This document shows positions 40,341 to 48,239 of a DNA stretch of 61,411 bases, in pieces. Position numbers and translations under genes: made by a program. How positions within the stretch are numbered: the stretch's first letter is position 1; the number at the start of each line of letters is the position of its first letter. The stretch is from contig JAEEVO010000001.1 in assembly GCA_016290905.1 (NCBI GenBank), positions 1-61,411 on the forward strand. The letters are read 5' to 3'. Source of the stretch: Lachnospiraceae bacterium (GTDB lineage Bacteria > Bacillota > Clostridia > Lachnospirales > Lachnospiraceae). The notes below the pieces were generated by a model that saw nothing but the letters and a program-made list of their open reading frames with translations, had not been told where the DNA came from and did no database searches.

Positions 40341-41533
40341 AGAAAAAATTACTGTTTGTTATAAATACTCTTGGCAGGGCAGGAGCAGAAAATGCGCTGC
40401 TTGAGCTTTTAAAGAGAATAGATAAGGAAAAATTCGAGGTCTCTCTGTATGTTCTTACGGGTCAGGGAGAAATGATAGGAAAGCTGCCGGAAAAAGTAAA
40501 ACTGCTAAATAAGAGTTTTATACCGGTGTCCGTTCATGATTCTGAAGGAAGAATGCATTTGACGAAAACCGTTATCAGGGCATTTTTGCGCAGAGCGAAT
40601 TTTATAAGGCTTGCGCCCTACCTGATAAAAAACGGTTTTATAATGCTGAAAAACGGCAGGATATTACCGGAAAAGCTTCTGTGGAGAGTAATCTCGGACG
40701 GTGCTGACAGACGTAAGGAAAAATACGATCTTGCTGTTTCGTATATTGAGGGTGCTGCGGCATATTATGTGCATGACCATGTCCGGGCGAAAAAGAAGGC
40801 GGCGTTCATCCATGTAGATTATCAGAAGGCAGGATATACAAGAGAGATTGACAGGGAATGTTATCTTGATTTTGACAGGATATTCGGAGTATCCGGAGAA
40901 GTGGCCGAAGTGTTTTCAAAGGCTTATCCGGAGTTGAGCGACAGGATCGGAGTATTTCATAATCTTCTGGATAACGAAGGCATTATTGCAAGGTCAACGG
41001 AAGGAGAGGGCTTTTCAGACGGTTTTACCGGGATGAGGCTTCTTACCGTTGGACGTCTTATGGCGCAGAAAGCATTTGAGGTTTCAATAAGGGCCTGCAG
41101 GCTCCTTAAGAAAAGAGGAGAAAAGATCAGATGGTATGTACTTGGCGAAGGCGATCAGAGAAGGAAGCTGGAGGCTTTGATCGACAAGCTGGGACTTAAG
41201 GATGACTTTATCCTTTACGGGGCTGTTGATAATCCGTATCCATATATAAGGCAGGCAGATATATATGTACATTGCAGCAGATTTGAAGGAAAGAGCATTG
41301 CCGTACAGGAGGCTCAGATCCTGGGGAAACCCATTGTGGTATCTGACTGCAGCGGAAACAGGGAACAGGTGATACCCGGTGAAGACGGGCTGATATGTGA
41401 CTTTAATCCCAAAGATATAGCAAGATCGATAGAAGAACTTATACATGACAAAGAAAAGAGTGCATATCTGGCCGGAAATGCAAGAAATAAAAACAATAAC
41501 GAGGATTCGCTTGACAAGTTATTGGAAATATAA
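40337..41533 (+). CDS. glycosyltransferase family 4
   Basis: A 398-aa GT-B glycosyltransferase. N-terminal LLFVINTLGRAGAENALLELL is the acceptor-side motif of GT4 enzymes; the donor site has FEGKSIAVQEAQILGKPIVVS with the E-x7-E pair, and GEDGLICD follows. It overlaps the previous gene (ATGA). No TM segment. It adds a sugar to a polyprenyl- or polymer-linked acceptor in this locus; the sugar is unknown. PelF is a separate enzyme, so this points to a second or branched glycan. Confidence 0.92.
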   Translation: MKKKLLFVINTLGRAGAENALLELLKRIDKEKFEVSLYVLTGQGEMIGKLPEKVKLLNKSFIPVSVHDSEGRMHLTKTVIRAFLRRANFIRLAPYLIKNGFIMLKNGRILPEKLLWRVISDGADRRKEKYDLAVSYIEGAAAYYVHDHVRAKKKAAFIHVDYQKAGYTREIDRECYLDFDRIFGVSGEVAEVFSKAYPELSDRIGVFHNLLDNEGIIARSTEGEGFSDGFTGMRLLTVGRLMAQKAFEVSIRACRLLKKRGEKIRWYVLGEGDQRRKLEALIDKLGLKDDFILYGAVDNPYPYIRQADIYVHCSRFEGKSIAVQEAQILGKPIVVSDCSGNREQVIPGEDGLICDFNPKDIARSIEELIHDKEKSAYLAGNARNKNNNEDSLDKLLEI

Positions 41534-41549
41534 AAGGCGGTGAGGAGAA

Positions 41550-42344
41550 TTGAACGAGAAAAAGAAGGATCTGCTGGTAATAATCCCCGCATATAATGAG
41601 GAAAAGAACCTTGGTAAACTTATTGATAAGATGGAAGAAGCCGGAGTAAATAACTGGGCTGATATCCTGGTAATGAACGATGCTTCAAGTGACGGAACGG
41701 CGGCATTGGTCAGAGAACGCGGATACAGGACTGTTACCCATGTGTTTAATCTGGGATACGGAAGTGGTCTTCAGCTGGGTTATAAGTATGCCTCAAGAAA
41801 TTTCTATAAATATGTCATACAGCTTGATGCAGACGGACAGCACGATATATCAAACATTGCCAAGCTTTATGAGACCCTTAAGACACCCGATGAGAATGGG
41901 ATAACTCCGGACATTGTGCTCGGATCGAGATTTGTCGAGGGTGCTGCGGAATACAAGGTAGGATTTGCCAAGAAGCTTGCAATAAAGCTTTTCAGGTCTT
42001 TGATCCGTCTGTTCGGTCATATAAAGATCAAGGATCCCACTACCGGTCTTCAGGGACTGAGTTTCAGAGCTTTTTATTTCTACTCAAAATACAATCATTT
42101 TGATGACAGATATCCGGACGCAAATATGATCTTACAGATGAGGCTTTTGGGTTTTCATATAGTTGAGATCCCTGCGGTAATGCATATCAGGACAGAAGGC
42201 AAGAGCATGCATTCCGGATTGAAGCCTTTGGTATACATGGTAAGAATGATGTATTCCATAATAGCCGTATGGGTAAGAATAAGGATATTCCACTACGACT
42301 CAGAGGGTAAAGTAAATGATAAGATTACTACAAACCCTAAATAA
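41550..42344 (+). CDS. GT2 glycosyltransferase, dolichyl-phosphate-mannose-synthase-like
   Basis: A 264-aa GT-A enzyme. It begins LLVIIPAYNEEKNLGKLI and has NDASSDGT, and the divalent-metal DADGQHD motif. It resembles DPM1-like/ polyprenyl-phosphate sugar synthases, and lacks C-terminal TM helices, consistent with a separate membrane partner (the DUF2304 protein). A polyprenyl-phosphate sugar made by this enzyme would be the natural donor for the GT-C-like protein at 43652. It uses a TTG start with GGTGAGGA as ribosome binding site. Confidence 0.92.
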   Translation: MNEKKKDLLVIIPAYNEEKNLGKLIDKMEEAGVNNWADILVMNDASSDGTAALVRERGYRTVTHVFNLGYGSGLQLGYKYASRNFYKYVIQLDADGQHDISNIAKLYETLKTPDENGITPDIVLGSRFVEGAAEYKVGFAKKLAIKLFRSLIRLFGHIKIKDPTTGLQGLSFRAFYFYSKYNHFDDRYPDANMILQMRLLGFHIVEIPAVMHIRTEGKSMHSGLKPLVYMVRMMYSIIAVWVRIRIFHYDSEGKVNDKITTNPK

Positions 42345-43620
42345 ATATCGGGCATTTAAAAAGGCAATTCTATCGGAAGCACCGGATGATGCCGGAGGAC
42401 CGTGCAGAGGGTGGTTTCAGCTTTTGATATTTTCCATAGACGAAGAACCGAATTTTCAGGCAGCGCTGGAAAAGATGGATGACAGTGTGGGAATGGAACT
42501 TGTCCTTATGGACATTGGAGCCTACAAGGATACAAGCCTTGACGATCAGGCACTGGACAGAATGGAAAAGATTATAAGGTTCTTGAGGGATCGTGGAAAG
42601 GATATAATCCTCAGGGTCGCATATGATCACGACGGGAAAGGCATGGAAAGGGAACCGTCATTTTTTAATCAGGTTTTGGAACATGCCCGTCAGGTAGCCG
42701 GATTTGTCAGGGATCACAGTAAGGATATATTCATATATCAAGGTCTGCTTGTAGGAAGATGGGGTGAAATGCATACTTCAAGATTTGCCGTTGAAGACAG
42801 ACTGCGAGATATATTTAATGTTTTTGAGACGGAATTAAAAGGTAAAGTGTTTATGGCTGTAAGAAGGCCTGTCCAGTGGAGATATCTGAGGCTACAGCCC
42901 GATGAAGGGAAAAGTACAAATGTAGACGGGCTGGGGATTTTTAATGACGGGATGTTCGGGTCCGACTCGGATCTTGGTACCTATGACAGTGCAAACGCAA
43001 GTACGGAGGTTTGGAGAAAACCGTGGAACCGTCAGAATGAGATAGCTTTTACAGGCGGTATTTCCGCATTTACGCCATGTGGAGGAGAGGCCTTGTTCGG
43101 ACAGGGATTCGTAACAGTCAACCCTGACAGTGTTTTTGTTGATCAGCTAAAAAGTCAGGGGATAACGTATCTGAATCGTTTCCATGATAAAAAGCTTTTG
43201 GAACACTGGGAAAACATAACCTTTAACGGAAAAGGCATCTGGAACGGCAGAAGTGTTCTGGATTATGTTGCGGCACATCTGGGATATCGTTTCTTTATAA
43301 AAAACGCAGAGGCCGTAAAAAGCAGGAACGGTTGTGAGATTACGATTACGGTTGAAAACCAGGGCTTTGCGAATATTTACAATGATACAGAGATTTGTAT
43401 AGAGTATGAAGGAATAACCGGCAGACAGACGGAAGCTTTCAAAGAAAAGCTGAATACATGTCGCGCAGGAAAGGAAAAGACTTTTTCTGTCAGGATAGAG
43501 CCTGAAGAAGGCAGTGTTTATGTGTATGCAAAAGAACTCCTTTCAGGAGAAAAGATACGTTTTGCAAATGATAACATGACAGCGGACGGGAAATGCTTTA
43601 TAGGGGAAATAAATATTTAG
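42316..43620 (+). CDS. DUF4874/DUF4832-like TIM-barrel protein
   Basis: A 434-aa protein. The N-terminal region (about 1-330) has the strand order and motifs of a TIM barrel (DAGGPCRGWFQLLIF, KDIILRVAYDHDGKG, FIYQGLLVGRWGEMH) seen in DUF4874 and DUF4832 proteins; the last about 100 residues are beta-sandwich-like (ITVENQGFANIYNDTEI). These families look like glycoside hydrolases but no activity has been assigned that I know of. No signal peptide is seen, so it may act inside or be exported by an unusual route. It overlaps the GT2 gene by 29 bp. Confidence 0.75.
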   Translation: MIRLLQTLNKYRAFKKAILSEAPDDAGGPCRGWFQLLIFSIDEEPNFQAALEKMDDSVGMELVLMDIGAYKDTSLDDQALDRMEKIIRFLRDRGKDIILRVAYDHDGKGMEREPSFFNQVLEHARQVAGFVRDHSKDIFIYQGLLVGRWGEMHTSRFAVEDRLRDIFNVFETELKGKVFMAVRRPVQWRYLRLQPDEGKSTNVDGLGIFNDGMFGSDSDLGTYDSANASTEVWRKPWNRQNEIAFTGGISAFTPCGGEALFGQGFVTVNPDSVFVDQLKSQGITYLNRFHDKKLLEHWENITFNGKGIWNGRSVLDYVAAHLGYRFFIKNAEAVKSRNGCEITITVENQGFANIYNDTEICIEYEGITGRQTEAFKEKLNTCRAGKEKTFSVRIEPEEGSVYVYAKELLSGEKIRFANDNMTADGKCFIGEINI

Positions 43621-43651
43621 GGATGAATAATCCCCTTGGCTTGGAGGAATT

Positions 43652-46150
43652 GTGGATACATTTTATTGGGTACTTCAATATATATGGGTTATAATATCCA
43701 TAATATTCATAATGTTTATATGGCCTTCTGTGGTGTTTAAGAAGCATTTAAAAAATAAATCCAGGACTTACAGGTTTGCTTTTTGTGCCGTGATCATGAT
43801 CTTGATCATATATTTAATCTGTATTATACTGGGTTTATTGGGTATCATGTACAGATGGCTTTATTCACTCCTGTTTTACGGTACCTTTTTGTTTTTCCTG
43901 TTTAAGGATAAAAGGATTAGTGCTCTTACTAAAAAGAGATTTAAGAATTTCATAGCGGGAACATATGGGCCGAGAAGCTTGTTTTCGGATCTCTTTTCAT
44001 TTATCGGAAAAAAGATAAAGGAAACTTTTAAAAGCTTTCTTCATTTTATGAAGGGAAGATGGTTTGATTATATTGTTTTGAGTATAATTGTCCTTTTTGG
44101 GCTCTTTTATTATTCGTGTACAGCTCTGCAGGACTATTCTTTGGGCTGCCCCGATATGCCTGTGCATTATCAATGGACGTATTATCTTACTGATGGTACC
44201 ATATTTTACAGCGGTATCTACCCTGAAGGAATGCATATGTTCCTATATTCCCAGGCCACTCTTTTTAATATTCCCTTATACAGTGTGATAGCTTTAGGCG
44301 GCTGTGCCATGACTCTGATTTCCTTCATTTCGGCAATTGTACTGTTTAAGGAAATGTTTAAATGGAAGTATTCTTCCTATATTGCGTTATTGCTGTTTTT
44401 TATACTTGATATAAACAATTTTGAGGCACTGCTGGGAGTCTGCAGAGTGCAATGGGCTCTGCCTTTGGAGTTTGCGTATCCGCAGACATTGTTGTGTGCT
44501 GCGTTCCTAATAAAATTTTTAAAGAGCAAAATCCCGTTAGGGAAAAAGGCGCTCGAAAAAGCAAAGGAAAGCGGCGTTGTTGTCCCTCAGGGTAAAAAGA
44601 AATGGTTTAAGTTACCGCTGTGCTTAAAAGACGAAAATCTTCTGATCTTTACCTTGGCATTGGCAGATACGGTAATAATACATTTTTATGCAACAATACT
44701 GGCGTTTTTCTTATGTGTCGGCGTCGCCATGGTTTTGTTTGTGAAGGTTTTTTCAAGAAAATTTGTTCCGCTTTTGGGCGCGATAGGTATGGGACTATTT
44801 TTGTTGGTTGGGCCTATGGCGGTTTGTTTTTTGTGCGGAATACATCTGCAGGGTTCTCTTTATTGGGCATTAAGCTTGTTTATGCCGAATTCAGGAACGG
44901 AATCTGATGAAAATGGTGAAGAAGGTACTTATGTATTGGATGCAGAAGTCGGAAACACTGTCTATACAGCGGACAGAACTGAAGGAAGGTATTCACAGGA
45001 GGTTCTTGAAGAATTTGACTTTTCGAAACAACCTGTCGGGTTACTTGAAACGATAAGATATAAATGGGAAGTAATCAAAAAAACAGGTTATGAGACTATG
45101 CATGACTACAGAAAGGACTCGGTTTTAATCTGTTCGGCTCTGGCTATAGTCATATGGCTTGTATCATCTCTGACTGGTGTCATATACCGGCATGTCAAGC
45201 ATATTGAAAATGACGGAAGAACGGATTTCTCCGGGTATGCAATAATTTCATTAATGTCTTTTTGGGTTTGCTTTTCTTATTCGATGCATGCGCTGGGATT
45301 ACCTATTATCATTGAACCGTATCGTGTATGTACATTTGCTATAATGATGGGAACCGCCACATTGCTTGTGCCGGTTGATCTTGTACTGCATTTTATACTT
45401 TCAAAGATAAACGAGAAAATATCCTGGGCTGTGGCTACAGTGTTGCTTGCAGGCTCTTACATATTTGTAAGGACTCAGGGTATGTTCCATGGGTATCTTG
45501 CATACGAGGTTACAAGATTTAACAGTACCGTTATGGTAACCGAACAGATTGTAAAGACACTGCCTAAGGATTCATATACCATAGTTTCATCTACCGATGA
45601 GCTATACCAGATAATAGGACATGGTTTTCATGAAGAGCTGATACAGTTCATAAATGAATCAGAGGAGATAAGCTATACGCTTCCTACAAATTATATATTT
45701 ATATATATTGAAAAAAATCCGCTTGTCAGATATCATTATAATGTATTTGACGGTCCGGACTGGCTGGCCGATCGCGATCGATATTATTACGGGCTGGATG
45801 AAAGTGTTGGAACAAACTTTACAAAAAGGCAGATCAGTGAAAGTATGGCAAATGTATATTTTGGAAAATTTCCTCTGTCAATAGATGTTTACGCTGTTCA
45901 GTGGCAGAAAATAATACTTAATTCCAAAATGTATGTATGGTGTCAGAAATTCAATGCTATGTATCCTAATGAGCTTCATATTTATTATGAGGACGAGGAT
46001 TTCCTATGCTATTATCTGAAGCAGAATCCAAGAAACCTGTATGAGCTGGCAGCAATGGATCCTTCTGTAATGATACCTCCGGAAGAATATGATAATCCTA
46101 TATGGCCGCAAAACTATACGGCAGTTATAAATGAGCAAAGCAAAAAATAA
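43652..46150 (+). CDS. large polytopic membrane protein, likely GT-C glycosyltransferase
   Basis: An 832-aa protein with about 13 hydrophobic segments between residues 1 and 610 and a C-terminal about 215-residue extracytoplasmic domain. An early loop after the third or fourth TM contains GCPDMPVHYQWTYYLTDG, with an acidic residue in the position where GT-C enzymes keep a catalytic Asp. Such enzymes transfer sugars from polyprenyl-phosphate donors on the outer face. Together with the GT2 upstream it would form a donor-synthesis/transfer pair. GTG start with GGAGG ribosome binding site. Assignment to a named GT family is not possible by eye. Confidence 0.7.
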   Translation: MDTFYWVLQYIWVIISIIFIMFIWPSVVFKKHLKNKSRTYRFAFCAVIMILIIYLICIILGLLGIMYRWLYSLLFYGTFLFFLFKDKRISALTKKRFKNFIAGTYGPRSLFSDLFSFIGKKIKETFKSFLHFMKGRWFDYIVLSIIVLFGLFYYSCTALQDYSLGCPDMPVHYQWTYYLTDGTIFYSGIYPEGMHMFLYSQATLFNIPLYSVIALGGCAMTLISFISAIVLFKEMFKWKYSSYIALLLFFILDINNFEALLGVCRVQWALPLEFAYPQTLLCAAFLIKFLKSKIPLGKKALEKAKESGVVVPQGKKKWFKLPLCLKDENLLIFTLALADTVIIHFYATILAFFLCVGVAMVLFVKVFSRKFVPLLGAIGMGLFLLVGPMAVCFLCGIHLQGSLYWALSLFMPNSGTESDENGEEGTYVLDAEVGNTVYTADRTEGRYSQEVLEEFDFSKQPVGLLETIRYKWEVIKKTGYETMHDYRKDSVLICSALAIVIWLVSSLTGVIYRHVKHIENDGRTDFSGYAIISLMSFWVCFSYSMHALGLPIIIEPYRVCTFAIMMGTATLLVPVDLVLHFILSKINEKISWAVATVLLAGSYIFVRTQGMFHGYLAYEVTRFNSTVMVTEQIVKTLPKDSYTIVSSTDELYQIIGHGFHEELIQFINESEEISYTLPTNYIFIYIEKNPLVRYHYNVFDGPDWLADRDRYYYGLDESVGTNFTKRQISESMANVYFGKFPLSIDVYAVQWQKIILNSKMYVWCQKFNAMYPNELHIYYEDEDFLCYYLKQNPRNLYELAAMDPSVMIPPEEYDNPIWPQNYTAVINEQSKK

Positions 46151-46161
46151 TCTGGGAAAAG

Positions 46162-47445
46162 ATGTTACAGTATCGGATATCTGACATGGAGAAGCATATT
46201 GAAATGACAGTTTTTGAAAAATTGCTCGGGTTGTTGAAAGCAGCATTAAATATTCGTTATATGTCTTCTGATGAAATTGAAGAGGAATTAAAATGTATTA
46301 TCTCCGATATGGAGCCGGAAGACTGGAACGAACTTGTGCGTATAGCTGTAAAGAACAGTGTTGCATGTCTGTTGTACGATCTTTTGGAATATATATCGGA
46401 TATTCCCGAAAATGCAAGAGACGGGATAGAAGCTTACTCCCGTCGGATTGCCTGTGCCAATTACAGGATGCTTATACTTAATAAGCAATTGGCGGAGTTG
46501 TTTGAGAGAGCAGGCATAAGGTATTGCCTGATGAAAGGTATGGCAGCTGCGGCGGATTTCCCGGTGCCGGATCTGAGGAAAGCAGGGGACATAGACCTGC
46601 TCCTGATAGATGTGCAGGATTCCGAAAGAGCAGTTGCTGTATTGGCTCAGCTTGGGTTTAAACCTGAGAAAGAGCAGCACAGCCTGCATCATATATCAAT
46701 GGTGGATAGCACAGGGCTTGAGATAGAGGTTCATACCATGTTGGCAGAGCCGTTTGACAACTCTGCGATAAACAGATATCTGGAAAAGCTTATTCCGGAA
46801 TGCGGTAAGCATGTGAGAAAAAAAGAAGTTATGGGCATCGGGATAACCATGCTTGAGGATGCTTTTCATGCATATGAGCTTCTGCTCCATATGCTCCAGC
46901 ATTTTTTAAGAGCAGGTTTCGGAGTTAAGCTACTATGCGACTGGGTAGTTTTCTGGAACCGGGGAGTTGATGAGCAAAACAGGGAACAATACCTGAAACT
47001 GGTGAAGGAGAGCGGGCTAAAAGGTTTTTCGGATACCATAACCAGAACCTGTATAAAGTATCTTGGATTAAAAAGAGATAATGTTTTGTGGATGGAGCCG
47101 TATCCGACGGATAAAAACCGTGAAGATGTGGATAAAGACACGGAACTATTTTTGAGGGAACTGGAGGATGCAGAGGAATTCGGATCTGCAAAAAACAGGA
47201 TGGTTGCTTTAAGAGGGAACGGAGTGTTTGATTATGTTAGGGAATTCCATCATCAGATGCATCTGAATTTTCCAAAAGCCGGAAAGATATTTCTGTTCTG
47301 GCCGGTACTCTGGATCATCACACTGGTGAGGTTTTTAAGAAATAACAGAAAGATCCGTTCGGTATCCGGCAGGGAGCTGCTTGAAAATGCCGGTAAAAGA
47401 GGAAAGCTTGTAGCAAATATGCGGTTGTTTGAGAAGCAGCGCTAG
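46162..47445 (+). CDS. nucleotidyltransferase-like protein (PF14907 type)
   Basis: A 427-aa protein with MKGMAAA...RKAGDIDLLL, where Asp143 and Asp145 form the metal-binding DxD of the nucleotidyltransferase superfamily, followed by HTMLAEPFDNSAINRYLEK and LLHMLQHFLRAGFGVK, typical of the NTP_transf_5 family (PF14907). A C-terminal hydrophobic helix (about 376-397) may be membrane bound. The same family accompanies some lasso-peptide loci. It is the last gene of the pel operon. The start at 46162 is uncertain; ATG 46186 is an alternative. Confidence 0.8.
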   Translation: MLQYRISDMEKHIEMTVFEKLLGLLKAALNIRYMSSDEIEEELKCIISDMEPEDWNELVRIAVKNSVACLLYDLLEYISDIPENARDGIEAYSRRIACANYRMLILNKQLAELFERAGIRYCLMKGMAAAADFPVPDLRKAGDIDLLLIDVQDSERAVAVLAQLGFKPEKEQHSLHHISMVDSTGLEIEVHTMLAEPFDNSAINRYLEKLIPECGKHVRKKEVMGIGITMLEDAFHAYELLLHMLQHFLRAGFGVKLLCDWVVFWNRGVDEQNREQYLKLVKESGLKGFSDTITRTCIKYLGLKRDNVLWMEPYPTDKNREDVDKDTELFLRELEDAEEFGSAKNRMVALRGNGVFDYVREFHHQMHLNFPKAGKIFLFWPVLWIITLVRFLRNNRKIRSVSGRELLENAGKRGKLVANMRLFEKQR

Positions 47446-47486
47446 TTTTTGAATTCTTTCAATTTTGATAGAATTAGTGCTTTTCC

Positions 47487-47515
47487 TTGACAAGAACGGT
47501 TTCGTTTGGTATATT
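47487..47515 (+). promoter_or_regulatory. promoter for leader-bearing small protein gene
   Basis: TTGACA (47487-47492), 17 bp, TATATT (47510-47515), about 90 bp upstream of the ATG at 47606. This gives the gene its own strong transcription. Confidence 0.75.
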
Positions 47516-47605
47516 TAGGACAGTTATCGATTAGTATGATAATCGATATAGATGCATGAATGGGGGCCGGAAGACCGGTACATTAAGGAAAGTAGAGGAG
47601 AATGT

Positions 47606-48121
47606 ATGGATAATTATGTAAGTCCCGTTGTTTTTGATAATGATGAGTTGGTAGAAGGAGTATTTGCTACAGGCAGCGGCGGTGGAGAGTGCTGGACGCT
47701 TACTTATTATGAGGCACAGAGAGAGACTCAGAATCCGTCAGATAAGTTCGTAAATTATAGAGTAGATTGTACACATTTAAAACCGGATGTATATCATATT
47801 TCTGAAGGTCTTACAATGTTTTTCACTATTGCCAATACCAGTAAGATCAAGTATTATGAAGTTGACGGAGTGATATGTAATTACGGTGAAGAAACGGACA
47901 TCTTTAAGAGTAAAGATGACGGATTTAAGGTAACCAGCGGTGAGGGCTTTGTTATAGTAAATCGTTGGTACCATGCTAACGCCTATACATCCGGTGACAA
48001 AGTTAATTACAATTTTAAGATCAAGGATGAAGACGGAAAGTCTACAATCACAAATGTTACATGGTTCTGTAATAAGACAGAGAACGTTCAGGGAACAGCA
48101 GCTGAACATGGAGATTTATAA
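47606..48121 (+). CDS. small exported-type protein with leader-like N-terminus
   Basis: A 171-aa protein. Residues 1-26 (start MDNYVSPVVFDNDELVEG, then VFATGSGG) read like a ribosomal-peptide or double-glycine leader: acidic, with Leu15 and Phe20 at the -12 and -7 positions relative to Gly25-Gly26. A beta-rich, Tyr/Thr/Asn-rich core with four Cys residues (first one at 28) follows. It is bounded by its own promoter and terminator, as expected of an abundant structural product. It sits between the nucleotidyltransferase and the ABC exporter. I recall similar SPVV-ELxEGVFA N-termini in other Lachnospiraceae proteins. Function unknown; a secreted surface protein is the best guess. RBS AGAGGAG fixes the start. 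Confidence 0.7.
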   Translation: MDNYVSPVVFDNDELVEGVFATGSGGGECWTLTYYEAQRETQNPSDKFVNYRVDCTHLKPDVYHISEGLTMFFTIANTSKIKYYEVDGVICNYGEETDIFKSKDDGFKVTSGEGFVIVNRWYHANAYTSGDKVNYNFKIKDEDGKSTITNVTWFCNKTENVQGTAAEHGDL

Positions 48122-48168
48122 GATTCAAGATTGGTTAGATTTTGAGTAATCAGCATATTATGAATATT

Positions 48169-48203
48169 AAGGGCTTCATTTGATTTTGATGAAGCCTTTT
48201 TGT
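48169..48203 (+). terminator. terminator after small exported-type protein gene
   Basis: An 11-bp stem (48169-48179 with 48189-48199, one G-U pair) and T-rich tail. The ABC gene begins 40 bp further without an obvious promoter, so it may depend on readthrough. Confidence 0.8.
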
Positions 48204-48239
48204 TTATGTAATGGAAAAAATGTTATTCGGGTATGAAAT

